Source: Bacteroidales bacterium (GTDB taxonomy: Bacteria; Bacteroidota; Bacteroidia; Bacteroidales; M50B96). Taken from it: DNA of 36,196 nt. Positions 7,986 through 15,595 of this stretch are shown piece by piece. The stretch spans positions 1 through 36,196 of the forward strand of contig JAIOYV010000070.1 in assembly GCA_021740905.1 (NCBI GenBank). The letters run 5' to 3'. The position numbers and the translations under genes were made by a program. Within the stretch, counting starts at the first letter, position 1. Every line of letters starts with the position of its first letter. The notes beneath the pieces are model-generated. The model made no database searches, was not told the origin of the DNA, and worked only from the letters and a program-made list of their open reading frames with translations.

Positions 7986-9929
7986 TCAACTAAATATCCT
8001 CTCTCTCTCAGTTTCCATGGCTTCCAGTTTTTCCTGCGCCTCGGCCCAGCTTTCCATAGCGTGTTCGAGTTGTTTCTTGATTTTTCCATATTCCGAAAAT
8101 AGATTTTCGTCCGATATGTTTTCGGGTTTGGCCAGGAGTGCATCCATCCGGGCTATTTCGGTTTCCAGCTTGTGGATTTTATCCTCTTCTTTTTTTACCT
8201 GATTTTCGACTTTTCGCATGTCCCGGTCGAACTCTTTGCGTTGTTCGTAAATTTGCTTTTGATCTGAGGTTTCTTTTTTGGCTTTCGATTGTTTGTCTTT
8301 CCGCTCAATCTCCACCAGGTTGGCCAGCTTTCGTTTCCGCAGGAATTCGTATATGCTGCCCAGGTGTTCTTTTATTTTATTGTTCCGGAATTCGTAAATC
8401 TTATCCACCAGACCATCTAAAAAATGGCGGTCGTGCGATACGATAATCAGCGTGCCATCGTACTGGCCGAGGGCTTGCTTTAGGATGTCTTTCGACATCA
8501 TGTCGAGGTGGTTGGTCGGCTCATCGAGTACCAATAGGTTTACAGGTTCGAGGAGCATTTTGGCCATGGCGAGCCGTGATCGTTCGCCGCCCGAAAGCAC
8601 TTTCACTTTTTTGTCGATGGTTTCGCCACTGAACAGGAAGGAGCCAAGAAGGTCGCGGGTTTTGGTGCGCATCTCGCCCACAGCCGCATCGTCGATTATC
8701 TGAAAAACGGTCTTGTTTTCGTCCAGCAATTCGTCTTGGTTTTGGGCATAGTAGCCAATTTTTACGTTGTGACCCAGCTTAAACTCGCCGGTATAATCCA
8801 GCTCGCCCACAATAATTTTCGACAGGGTGGATTTTCCTTCCCCGTTGCGGCCCACAAAAGCAACTTTCTCACCCTTTTCCAAATAATAATCGATGTTGTT
8901 GAGCACCATCAAATCTCCGTATTTTTTGGTCAGTTCTTTTATCAACACCACATCGTTGCCCGAATGTGGGGCAGGAGGGAAGCGGAATCTCAACCGGGCA
9001 TTTTCCACCTCGTCCACCTCAATCCGCTCGATCTTGTCCAGTTGCTTGATGCGTGATTGTACCTGCACAGCCTTGGTGGCTTTGTATCGGAAACGCTCGA
9101 TAAAATCCTCGGTTTCTTCAATCTTCTTTTGCTGATTTTTGAACGCATTGAGCTGTTGTTCCCGCCGTTCCTTTCGCAATTGCTCGAACTTCGAATAGGA
9201 CACCTTGTAGTCGTGCATCTTTCCCATCACCAACTCGATGGTGCGGTTGGTCACGGCATCGAGGAAGGCCCGGTCGTGAGAAATAAGCAGAACTGCCCCG
9301 GGGTAGTCTTTCAGGAAATCTTCGAGCCACTGGATCGATTCAATGTCCAAGTGGTTGGTAGGCTCGTCCAATAAAAGCAAGTCGGGTTGTTTCAGCAGGA
9401 TTTTGGCCAGCTCGATGCGCATCCGCCAGCCCCCGCTCAATTCTTTGGTGGGCCTGTCGAAGTCCTTCCGCTCGAAGCCAAGCCCTATCAATATCTGTTC
9501 GATGTTGGCCTCCATCGATGTACCTTCCAGGATGTGGTAGCGATCGTTCAGGTGGCTCAGGTCGTGGATCAGTTTGTTGTATCCCTCCGAATGGAAATCA
9601 TCACGGGTTTTCAGTTCTTCATTAATGAAATTGATCTTTCTTTCAAGTTCCATAAGCTCTTCGAAAGCTTTCATGGTTTCATTAAAAACAGACAGCTTGT
9701 TGCTCACGTTCATTTGTTGCGGAAGGTAGCCCAGGGTAAGGTCGGTGGGTTTCGAGATAGTACCTTCCTCGTAGCCCATTTCACCGATTATAAGCTTCAA
9801 CAGGGTCGACTTGCCCGCGCCATTTTTACCCACCAGCCCAATCCTATCGCGCTGATTGATCATAAACGACATGTCGCTGAAAAGGCAAAACGCCCCAAAA
9901 TATACCCCAACCTGATTTAACGAAACCAT
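7986..9929 (-). CDS. ABC-F family ATPase (ribosome-associated, Uup/EttA-like)
   Basis: This 647-residue protein has two ABC nucleotide-binding domains and no membrane segments, as in the ABC-F class. Domain 1 has Walker A GKNGAGKST (about 34-42), signature LSGGWRMRIELAK and Walker B LLLLDEPTNHLD. Domain 2 has Walker A GRNGEGKST (about 360), signature LSGGERSRLAMAK and LLVLDEPTNHLD. Between them lies a charged helical linker (EQLRKERREQQLNAFKNQQ) matching the position of the P-site tRNA-interaction arm. The C-terminal 110 residues are a Lys/Glu-rich coiled coil, as in Uup-type members. Known ABC-F proteins bind the ribosomal E site and act on stalled or antibiotic-bound ribosomes; which subtype this is cannot be fixed here. 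It appears monocistronic, with its own promoter at 9955-9986. Confidence 0.93.
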   Translation of the reverse strand: MVSLNQVGVYFGAFCLFSDMSFMINQRDRIGLVGKNGAGKSTLLKLIIGEMGYEEGTISKPTDLTLGYLPQQMNVSNKLSVFNETMKAFEELMELERKINFINEELKTRDDFHSEGYNKLIHDLSHLNDRYHILEGTSMEANIEQILIGLGFERKDFDRPTKELSGGWRMRIELAKILLKQPDLLLLDEPTNHLDIESIQWLEDFLKDYPGAVLLISHDRAFLDAVTNRTIELVMGKMHDYKVSYSKFEQLRKERREQQLNAFKNQQKKIEETEDFIERFRYKATKAVQVQSRIKQLDKIERIEVDEVENARLRFRFPPAPHSGNDVVLIKELTKKYGDLMVLNNIDYYLEKGEKVAFVGRNGEGKSTLSKIIVGELDYTGEFKLGHNVKIGYYAQNQDELLDENKTVFQIIDDAAVGEMRTKTRDLLGSFLFSGETIDKKVKVLSGGERSRLAMAKMLLEPVNLLVLDEPTNHLDMMSKDILKQALGQYDGTLIIVSHDRHFLDGLVDKIYEFRNNKIKEHLGSIYEFLRKRKLANLVEIERKDKQSKAKKETSDQKQIYEQRKEFDRDMRKVENQVKKEEDKIHKLETEIARMDALLAKPENISDENLFSEYGKIKKQLEHAMESWAEAQEKLEAMETERERIFS

Positions 9930-9954
9930 TTTTCCATTTTATTTTGAAAGTCGG

Positions 9955-9986
9955 CAAAGATAAGGGGAATTCGGATGTAGGGCAAA
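9955..9986 (-). promoter_or_regulatory. Bacteroidota-type promoter of the ABC-F gene
   Basis: On the minus strand a TTTG at 9983-9986 is followed after 20 bp by TATCTTTG at 9955-9962. This matches the Bacteroidota primary sigma consensus (-33 TTTG, -7 TAnnTTTG). It lies 25 bp upstream of the ATG at 9929. It is the clearest two-element promoter match I found. Confidence 0.65.
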
Positions 9987-9991
9987 TGTAT

Positions 9992-10070
9992 CCGTGCCAC
10001 CGGTCCAGTTTGCACCAGTCAGGGAGTTTTGCAAGTTTCTCCCGCTGTTCCAACAATACCGGTGGCACGG
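9992..10070. repeat. 79-bp inverted-repeat element abutting a stop codon
   Basis: Perfect 13-bp arms CCGTGCCACCGGT (9992-10004) and ACCGGTGGCACGG (10058-10070) flank a 53-bp centre that holds a smaller GGGAG/CTCCC hairpin. The stop codon of the 632-residue gene lies only 6 bp from the right arm. The core GTGCCACCG word recurs near 13100. It could be a mobile palindromic element or a terminator for the 632-residue gene; there is no clear U-run next to the arm. Confidence 0.7.
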
Positions 10071-10076
10071 GTAAAG

Positions 10077-11975
10077 CTACTCCGGCGGGTAATAAAAATT
10101 AAAACTCTGGTATGCTTTTACCTGGTAACCTTTGCCGGGCTGCATTTGGCCAATGTTGTTTAGCGTATATTGGGGCCAATATACCTGCCCTGAGCCATCT
10201 TTAACTATTACCACATTGCTTGTGTAGTTCGAAAATATGCTATCGGCTACTATGGGCTGGAAGTTGAAATAAGGGATGATGTTCCAACCCATACTTATTT
10301 GCAACAGGGCCGTGTCGGGTTGTATTTTACCACCCAGCATAAACAGGCTGTCGGCCAGGGCCATTTTGATTTGGTAGCCCTGGTGGTATTGCCAATTTAC
10401 TATAGTATTTACCCCAAACTGCGGCCAGTACACGTACCCTGCATTGTTTTTTAGGATGACAAGGTGATTTACCACAGGATAGAGCACCGACACCAGGCTA
10501 TCCTCATATGGTTCGATATAACTTGAGATCATGCCCCACCCGGCTGGCAGGGGTACTTTTTGTTGGGAGTAGTCTAGCATTTTGGGGATGAAGGCATATT
10601 GACCTAATGAGTCGGTTAATGTAAAATTCCCAATTGTTATTTCTGCATTTTGGTGAATTACATTAAATGTGCTATAAAAATCATTTTGTTTACCCCAAGT
10701 AATACCTAATAAATAGCCCGGATGTGCTGTAGACAGATAACTCTTATACCATTGTAGGTTGCCATTGTCATCGAATTTTACATAAAAAATATTATTGTTG
10801 CTACTATCCAATATTTGAGAGTTGTGTGTAAAAGTTGCACCTGTGTCTTTAGTACCATATACTAATGTTTCGCCTTCATCATTTGTACTTAGGCCAAAAT
10901 CTACCACATTCCATATATCGGTATCAATTGTAGATAGCCATTGCAAACTGCCTGTAGTATCAATTTTTCCATATAAACCCGCCCGAGTGCTTGGGTTTAT
11001 ATGTTTCATCGTATCAATTTTTAATGTGTCAGTATTCATTAAACAAGTAAAATAGAAGTGCTCATTAACAAAATCTGTATGATGAATATTCAGCTTTCCA
11101 TCGAATAAAAGCGTCCAGTCAACCATACCTGTTGGATTTATTTTACACAAAACAGTAGCCATAGGTTCGTACGTGTTCGTCCGTGTAACGGTGTAATTAC
11201 CAATCTGAGTGCTGTCTCCATAAAACTGTATAGGAGCATACACATTCCCGGCTTCATCTATCTCCAAGCAATAAATAGTTTCGTCCCCTTCGTTTCCAAT
11301 TATTTCTACCCACTTTGTATTTCCACTAGATGCATTGAAACTGGCAATAAATACATCATCCATTATTGCATTATTGCCACAATAAAAATATTGGACGGAA
11401 TCGATTTGCATGGAAATAGTAAAATTACCTGAACAAATAACATCGGTACCATTTTCATTCACAACAATGTCCGTTATTACGTATGTGTCAATTTGTTTTA
11501 TCCATAATTCGTCACCAAGTGAATCCCACTTTGCAATAAAGTTATCACCATTTGCTGACCAATATGTGTTTCCATTAAAAATGAGACCATAGCTAGTTCT
11601 AAGTATGCCGTAAACGTTCTTATACCTATCAACACAAATTCCTCCTATACCATAATCCGAGGCATTAACACCCAATATGTCAATATTCATTAACAAATTG
11701 CCATCCGGGTTAAACTTTGCCCAAAAACTTTTATCGGTACTAATTGTTGAATCACCTAAAAGTGGCATGTATCCAGCATCACCACATATATATATATCCC
11801 CATCTTTATCGCTAATTATATCGTAAATTGATGGGAATAAATAATTTGTTGGTGAATAAACCTCAAATACATCTTCAACATAAGGAGGTGCGCTTGAGTT
11901 ATTATATATATTCTGAGAAATTACTACTGAGAAATTAAATATTGAAATAATTGCAGTGAAAATTATCTTATTCAT
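10077..11975 (-). CDS. Secreted repeat-rich protein, probable beta-propeller, without sorting tail
   Basis: This 632-residue protein starts with a signal peptide (MNKIIFTAIISIFNFSVVIS). The first 470 residues contain irregular repeats of the kind ISDKDGDIYICGD, WAKFNPDGNLLMNID, IDEAGNVYAPIQF and YVKFDDNGNLQWYKS, typical of SBBP/NHL-like beta-propellers. The last 160 residues are two copies of a module with GW, then VVIVKD or LVILKN, then GxVYWPQ, then GYQIKM or GYQVKA. In related Bacteroidota proteins this pair is normally followed by a GDE-type module and a T9SS tail; here the protein ends at FNFYYPPE, next to an inverted-repeat element. I suspect a C-terminal truncation. A gene encoding just such a tail lies upstream at 12046-12606. 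The function is unknown and assignment to a named family is tentative. Confidence 0.72.
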   Translation of the reverse strand: MNKIIFTAIISIFNFSVVISQNIYNNSSAPPYVEDVFEVYSPTNYLFPSIYDIISDKDGDIYICGDAGYMPLLGDSTISTDKSFWAKFNPDGNLLMNIDILGVNASDYGIGGICVDRYKNVYGILRTSYGLIFNGNTYWSANGDNFIAKWDSLGDELWIKQIDTYVITDIVVNENGTDVICSGNFTISMQIDSVQYFYCGNNAIMDDVFIASFNASSGNTKWVEIIGNEGDETIYCLEIDEAGNVYAPIQFYGDSTQIGNYTVTRTNTYEPMATVLCKINPTGMVDWTLLFDGKLNIHHTDFVNEHFYFTCLMNTDTLKIDTMKHINPSTRAGLYGKIDTTGSLQWLSTIDTDIWNVVDFGLSTNDEGETLVYGTKDTGATFTHNSQILDSSNNNIFYVKFDDNGNLQWYKSYLSTAHPGYLLGITWGKQNDFYSTFNVIHQNAEITIGNFTLTDSLGQYAFIPKMLDYSQQKVPLPAGWGMISSYIEPYEDSLVSVLYPVVNHLVILKNNAGYVYWPQFGVNTIVNWQYHQGYQIKMALADSLFMLGGKIQPDTALLQISMGWNIIPYFNFQPIVADSIFSNYTSNVVIVKDGSGQVYWPQYTLNNIGQMQPGKGYQVKAYQSFNFYYPPE

Positions 11976-11989
11976 AATAATAAAATTTA

Positions 11990-12023
11990 ATAGTACGGAC
12001 GGCTAATTAGCCGTCCGTACTAT
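11990..12023. terminator. 34-bp perfect palindrome between two exported-protein genes
   Basis: The sequence from 11990 to 12023 is perfectly self-complementary; the left half reads ATAGTACGGACGGCTAA. On the minus strand it follows the stop of the 12046-12606 gene by 22 bp and precedes the ATG of the 632-residue gene by 14 bp, with an A/T-rich stretch after it. A terminator for the upstream gene is the simplest reading. A protein-binding site or a small mobile palindrome is also possible. Confidence 0.55.
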
Positions 12024-12045
12024 ACGATAAATGAAGAAAAAGGAT

Positions 12046-12606
12046 TTAGAGAATTATTAATTTCTTAATTAATTTCTCATTACTATTGGTGACTATTACC
12101 CGGTAACTGCCTGGTGCCAGGTTGTTACATGGTACTGTAATTTTGTTGAAACCTAAGACTACCTCACTTTCCTGCGTATGTACAAAACAGCCCACATTAT
12201 CTACAATCGAAACTTGTACATTACAATCTGTTTTAGTATTAAGCGTAATGTAGAACCTGTCGCTTGCAGGGTTGGGGGCTATTTTCAAATTGGAAAGAAT
12301 AATAAATTCATTTCTTGCTGATTTATTCGCTTCAGCTATACTTGAAGTAATCGAAAGTCCATCGCGCGAATAAGTATTGTCACCTAAAGACCATGTGACA
12401 GTGAGCGGGCTTACTACGTTTGTTTGACTATTCCAATAACTTAAGGTGAACTGCTCGTTGTTGTTCATCCCTATTTTTATGCTGCTGCTTGCATCGTTTT
12501 CCCAAACAGGGATAGTAAAATTCGATCCGTTGTAAACTCCCGATCCCACTATGTTGCTTTGACTGTCGTATATCGCCAGTTCGTCGCCATTGTTAGGAGT
12601 ATTCAT
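12046..12606 (-). CDS. Short T9SS-tail protein, N-terminally truncated relic
   Basis: This 186-residue reading frame lacks a signal peptide. It opens in the middle of a recognisable module (GDELAIYDSQ, then IGMNNNEQFTLSYWN), equivalent to the second half of the GDYVGVFYD modules in the 84-7681 operon. It ends with a T9SS sorting domain (LKIAPNPASDRFYITLN to KLIKKLIIL, about 105-186). An in-frame TAA lies 15 bp upstream of the ATG, so the missing N-terminus is not simply hidden by start choice. A protein with a T9SS tail but no Sec signal cannot reach the secretion apparatus, so this is probably a pseudogene fragment or the tail of a rearranged gene. The head-type protein at 10077-11975 lacks exactly this kind of tail, yet lies downstream rather than upstream. 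Confidence 0.6.
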   Translation of the reverse strand: MNTPNNGDELAIYDSQSNIVGSGVYNGSNFTIPVWENDASSSIKIGMNNNEQFTLSYWNSQTNVVSPLTVTWSLGDNTYSRDGLSITSSIAEANKSARNEFIILSNLKIAPNPASDRFYITLNTKTDCNVQVSIVDNVGCFVHTQESEVVLGFNKITVPCNNLAPGSYRVIVTNSNEKLIKKLIIL

Positions 12607-13151
12607 TTTCTTATATTTTGGTTCTTAGTTAAAATTAATGTCATATTTTGGTTTTTGTCTCAAAGCATACTAATACTTTACCGTGCTTGAAAGGCAGACT
12701 TAGAAAGCATTGCTGTTTCGTAGTCTCAGGGTATTTCTTTCGGGTCGGTTAATGATAATCACCGGGGAAAACTGCTTCATGTTTTTGCCCGGCAACCAGT
12801 CTGTCGAACTTGTTCTTGCCAATCAGAAAGATGAAATTATCGGGATGAAAAAAGAGTGGGTAATTTTTACTTTCTCCTGCCTTCGGCAGGCAGGCTCTCT
12901 CTACAAACACTGGGTAATGGGCTTTGCATTGCTGAAACTTAGTTGTATTTCGTAATCTCATCCCTGGTACTATTTTGAGTTTCCAAAGGTAAAATAAGAT
13001 TTGGTATAGGCAAGTTGGAAGAAACTTTGTTTTGTGCCAAGACCTGATTGTTGTGGCAAATTGTAGCGACGCGATCAACCGTGTCTCTACATGATAGCGG
13101 TGCCACCGCAAAAGAAGCGGTTGCACCGTAAGTTTCCTTCCTAAGTTTTAC
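12607..13151. other. Non-coding stretch with repeat fragments
   Basis: About 545 bp with no convincing gene. It contains a small hairpin CCTGCC-TTC-GGCAGG (12876-12890), a degenerate palindrome at 13062-13091, and a GCGGTGCCACCGC word near 13098. A plus-strand open frame around 12710-12955 looks more like residual or chance sequence than a gene. The stretch appears to be a graveyard of small repeats. Confidence 0.5.
13062..13091. repeat. Degenerate copy of the TGTAGAGACGCG palindrome
   Basis: Left arm TGTAGCGACGC and right arm GTGTCTCTACA pair at 9 of 11 positions. It matches the perfect palindrome at 28927-28956, so this is a second, decayed member of the same repeat family in the window. 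Confidence 0.6.
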
Positions 13152-13159
13152 TACTTTTG
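13152..13159 (+). promoter_or_regulatory. Putative -7 element of the aldolase/yciO pair
   Basis: TACTTTTG matches TAnnTTTG and lies 20 bp upstream of the ATG at 13180. No good -33 TTG is found at the usual 19-21 bp spacing, so only half of the promoter consensus is present. Confidence 0.4.
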
Positions 13160-13179
13160 CAAAAATTAAAATTTAGACT

Positions 13180-13836
13180 ATGAAGTTTTTTATTGATACA
13201 GCAAACATCGACCAAATAAAGGAAGCCAACGATTTGGGGGTATTGGATGGCGTTACCACCAACCCATCGCTGATGGCCAAAGAAGGCATTTCGGGCGAGG
13301 ATAACATAAAAGCCCACTATGTGAAAATCTGCAATATTGTGGATGGTGATGTAAGTGCCGAGGTTATTGCCACCGATTTTGAGGGCATGGTCCGCGAAGG
13401 TGAAATACTGGCTGCCCTGCATCCCAATATTGTGGTGAAAGTGCCTGTCACAAAGGATGGGATCAAGGCCATTAAATATTTTTCATCGAAAGGGATAAAG
13501 ACCAATTGCACCCTGGTGTTTTCGCCGGGACAAGCTTTGTTGGCCGCCAAAGCCGGGGCTACTTATGTATCCCCTTTTATTGGCCGCCTCGACGATATCG
13601 CGTCCGATGGGGTCGAACTCATTTATCAGATTGTGGATCTGTATTCGACTTATGGATATGAGACCCAGGTATTGGCCGCTTCGATACGCCACACCCAGCA
13701 TATTATCCAGTGTGCCGAAGCCGGTGCCGATGTATCGACTTGTCCGCTTGATGCCATTTTGGGTTTGTTAAAACACCCTTTAACGGATTTGGGATTGGAG
13801 AAATTTTTAAGCGATTACCGAAAGTTAAACCCGTAA
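13180..13836 (+). CDS. fsa: Fructose-6-phosphate aldolase / transaldolase-like enzyme
   Basis: This 218-residue protein has the compact size of the TalC/MipB/FSA subfamily of transaldolases, which form decamers in the cytosol. The N-terminus [16 protein letters not shown], the DGVTTNPSL motif (residues 23-31) and the Schiff-base Lys87 in [11 protein letters not shown] are all present, as is the [19 protein letters not shown] strand region. Members cleave fructose 6-phosphate or transfer dihydroxyacetone units between sugar phosphates. Sequence alone does not separate aldolase from true transaldolase; many Bacteroidota rely on this short form for the pentose phosphate pathway. The yciO-like gene starts 4 bp after its stop, so the two are probably cotranscribed. 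Confidence 0.9.
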   Translation: MKFFIDTANIDQIKEANDLGVLDGVTTNPSLMAKEGISGEDNIKAHYVKICNIVDGDVSAEVIATDFEGMVREGEILAALHPNIVVKVPVTKDGIKAIKYFSSKGIKTNCTLVFSPGQALLAAKAGATYVSPFIGRLDDIASDGVELIYQIVDLYSTYGYETQVLAASIRHTQHIIQCAEAGADVSTCPLDAILGLLKHPLTDLGLEKFLSDYRKLNP

Positions 13837-13840
13837 GGCC

Positions 13841-14452
13841 ATGTTGATACGCATTTATCCCGAAAACCCAAACGAGCGAGAGATCCAACAAGTAGTTGAT
13901 GTATTGCAAAAGGGAGGTGTGATTATTTACCCAACCGATACAATTTACGGGATAGGGTGCGACATTACCAATCAAAAGGCCATCGAGCGGGTGGCGCGGA
14001 TCAGGGGTGTAAAAACCGAAAAAGCCAATTTTTCGTTTATATGCCACGATTTAAGCCACTTGTCCGATTTCTGTTCGCCTTTGAACAACGAAGTTTTTAA
14101 GTTGATGAAGCGCAACCTGCCCGGCCCGTTCACCTTTATTTTACAGGCCAACAACAACGTGCCGAAATTGCTCAAGACCAGGCGGAAAACAATAGGGATA
14201 AGGGTTCCCGACAACAACATTGCCCGCGAAATTGTGAGGCAGTTGGGCAACCCGATACTATCGACATCGGTGCATGATGACGATGAAATCCTTGAATACA
14301 CCACCGACCCGGAGTTGATACACGAACGTTATGGCGAACTGGTTGATCTGGTTATTGATGGCGGATACGGCGACAATATCCCTTCTGCGATTATCGATTG
14401 TTCTTCGGATGAAATTGAAATAATAAGGGAAGGAGCCAGGGAGCTGGAGTAA
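13841..14452 (+). CDS. yciO: YciO/YrdC/Sua5 family protein
   Basis: This 203-residue protein has the double-stranded-RNA-binding-like fold family signature. The N-terminal half carries GGVIIYPTDTIYGIGCDI (about 26-43) and ARIRGVKTEKANFSFICHDL. The middle carries LPGPFTFILQ, then KTIGIRVPDN, then PILSTSVHDDDE. Overall it resembles E. coli YciO more than TsaC, for example in the start MLIRIYPENPNEREIQ. TsaC/Sua5 makes threonylcarbamoyl-AMP for tRNA t6A; the role of YciO is less certain, and this copy could do either. It lacks the extra C-terminal domain of Sua5. It begins 4 bp after the aldolase stop in a two-gene operon. Confidence 0.85.
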   Translation: MLIRIYPENPNEREIQQVVDVLQKGGVIIYPTDTIYGIGCDITNQKAIERVARIRGVKTEKANFSFICHDLSHLSDFCSPLNNEVFKLMKRNLPGPFTFILQANNNVPKLLKTRRKTIGIRVPDNNIAREIVRQLGNPILSTSVHDDDEILEYTTDPELIHERYGELVDLVIDGGYGDNIPSAIIDCSSDEIEIIREGARELE

Positions 14453-14561
14453 AGGAAGGGCGTGAGAGATTTTTTAAGTTCCGGGCGTTTAGTTTTGAAG
14501 TAAAATATTTTCCTTAGGGTGAATTTTGTGGCACACCCTAAAATTATCAATATAAAAAGTA

Positions 14562-14569
14562 TATATTTG
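14562..14569 (+). promoter_or_regulatory. Putative -7 element of the glycosyltransferase gene
   Basis: TATATTTG matches TAnnTTTG and lies 43 bp before the ATG at 14613, in an AT-rich gap after the yciO stop. No clear -33 element was seen. Confidence 0.4.
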
Positions 14570-14612
14570 CTTTCATTATAAGGAAAAATTTAATCCCTTT
14601 TTGGACAAGACT

Positions 14613-15536
14613 ATGATTTCAATATTGATACCGGCCTATAATTTCGATGTGACTAACCTGGTCAACACCCTGTATAACCAGGCTGTGGCATCAAAAAAAG
14701 AGTACGAGATAATTGTGCTTGATGATAATTCTGATGTATCATTCAAAAAGAAAAACCGGGTGGTCGACAAACTCCTTGGCGTACATTATTTCGAGTTGGA
14801 AAAAAACATAGGCAGGTCGGGTATCCGGAACCGCTTGTCTGAGATGGCCAAATACGAATATTTATTGTACATGGACTGCGATGCCGAGATACTCTATAAT
14901 GATTATCTGGCCAATTACATAGCTATCTGTAGCGGAGAAGTGGTAGCTTGTGGGGGGTGGATTTATTCGCCGGTAGCACCCCGGGCCGATCGCCACCGCT
15001 TGCGCTGGAAATATGGTTTTTGGCGCGAAAGTCAGGATGCCAAAGAGCGAAAGCGTTTCCCTTATGCGTATTTTATGACCAATAACTTCCTGATCTCAAA
15101 ATCGATTATCAAGAAATATAATTTCAACGAGGAAATAAAGGGATATGGCCATGAAGACACGCTTTTTGCTATTGATTTGAGGAGGAATCAAGTTCCCGTT
15201 ACCCATATTGATAACCCGATGATACACCTTGGACTTGAAACCAATGTGGTGTTTCTCGACAAAACAAAACACCGCATCCGGAATCTTTTGAAGCTTCTCA
15301 GGATGTCGGATTACCACAAAGATTTGGAGAAACATTCGGCAGTAGTAAAAAGCCTGAACCGGCTAAAAAAGTGGGGGTTGACAGCGCCCTATTGCTGTAT
15401 TTACGGAAGGACCCAACAAATGATGGTCAACAATCTTTTAGGAAAATATCCTTCGCTCCTTGTTTTCGACTTGTATAAGTTGGGCTACCTTTGCCAGATA
15501 TATAGAAAGAAGAAGGTTGTTTTGGCAGATTTATAG
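14613..15536 (+). CDS. Family 2 glycosyltransferase
   Basis: I start at the ATG at 14613 (307 residues, MISILIPAYN), since the upstream TTG adds only four residues and the GT2 strand begins right at this Met. The GT-A fold is visible: ISILIPAYN, then EIIVLDDNSD (first acidic site), LEKNIGRSGIRNRL, then YLLYMDCDAEI (the DxD metal and nucleotide-sugar site, about 85-95). An ED-type motif, GYGHEDTLFAIDLRR, lies near 180. No membrane segments are obvious. Members transfer a sugar from a nucleotide donor to glycans, lipids or proteins; donor and acceptor cannot be told. It stands alone, convergent with the carboxylase operon. Confidence 0.87.
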   Translation: MISILIPAYNFDVTNLVNTLYNQAVASKKEYEIIVLDDNSDVSFKKKNRVVDKLLGVHYFELEKNIGRSGIRNRLSEMAKYEYLLYMDCDAEILYNDYLANYIAICSGEVVACGGWIYSPVAPRADRHRLRWKYGFWRESQDAKERKRFPYAYFMTNNFLISKSIIKKYNFNEEIKGYGHEDTLFAIDLRRNQVPVTHIDNPMIHLGLETNVVFLDKTKHRIRNLLKLLRMSDYHKDLEKHSAVVKSLNRLKKWGLTAPYCCIYGRTQQMMVNNLLGKYPSLLVFDLYKLGYLCQIYRKKKVVLADL

Positions 15537-15557
15537 GTTAGATTTAAAGAATTCAAA

Positions 15558-15590
15558 ATAAGAGACCCGGTCATTGACCGGGTCTCTTAT
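15558..15590. terminator. Bidirectional terminator between convergent genes
   Basis: Perfect 16-bp arms (left arm ATAAGAGACCCGGTCA) around a single central T form a strong hairpin midway between the glycosyltransferase stop (15536) and the carboxyltransferase stop (15596). Both flanks are AT-rich (TATATATTTTATA on the plus side). This is a classic arrangement for convergent operons. Confidence 0.8.
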
Positions 15591-15595
15591 ATATT

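Noticed and set aside
8736-9920. Several plus-strand frames across the ABC-F gene
   Set aside because: They mirror the highly conserved ATPase coding strand and have no start context or domain of their own.
12710-12955. 81-codon plus-strand frame in the non-coding stretch
   Set aside because: It contains a plausible-looking segment (FMFLPGNQSVELVLANQ), but it crosses a repeat hairpin, has no promoter or domain, and no matching partner. It may be a gene remnant, but I cannot support it.
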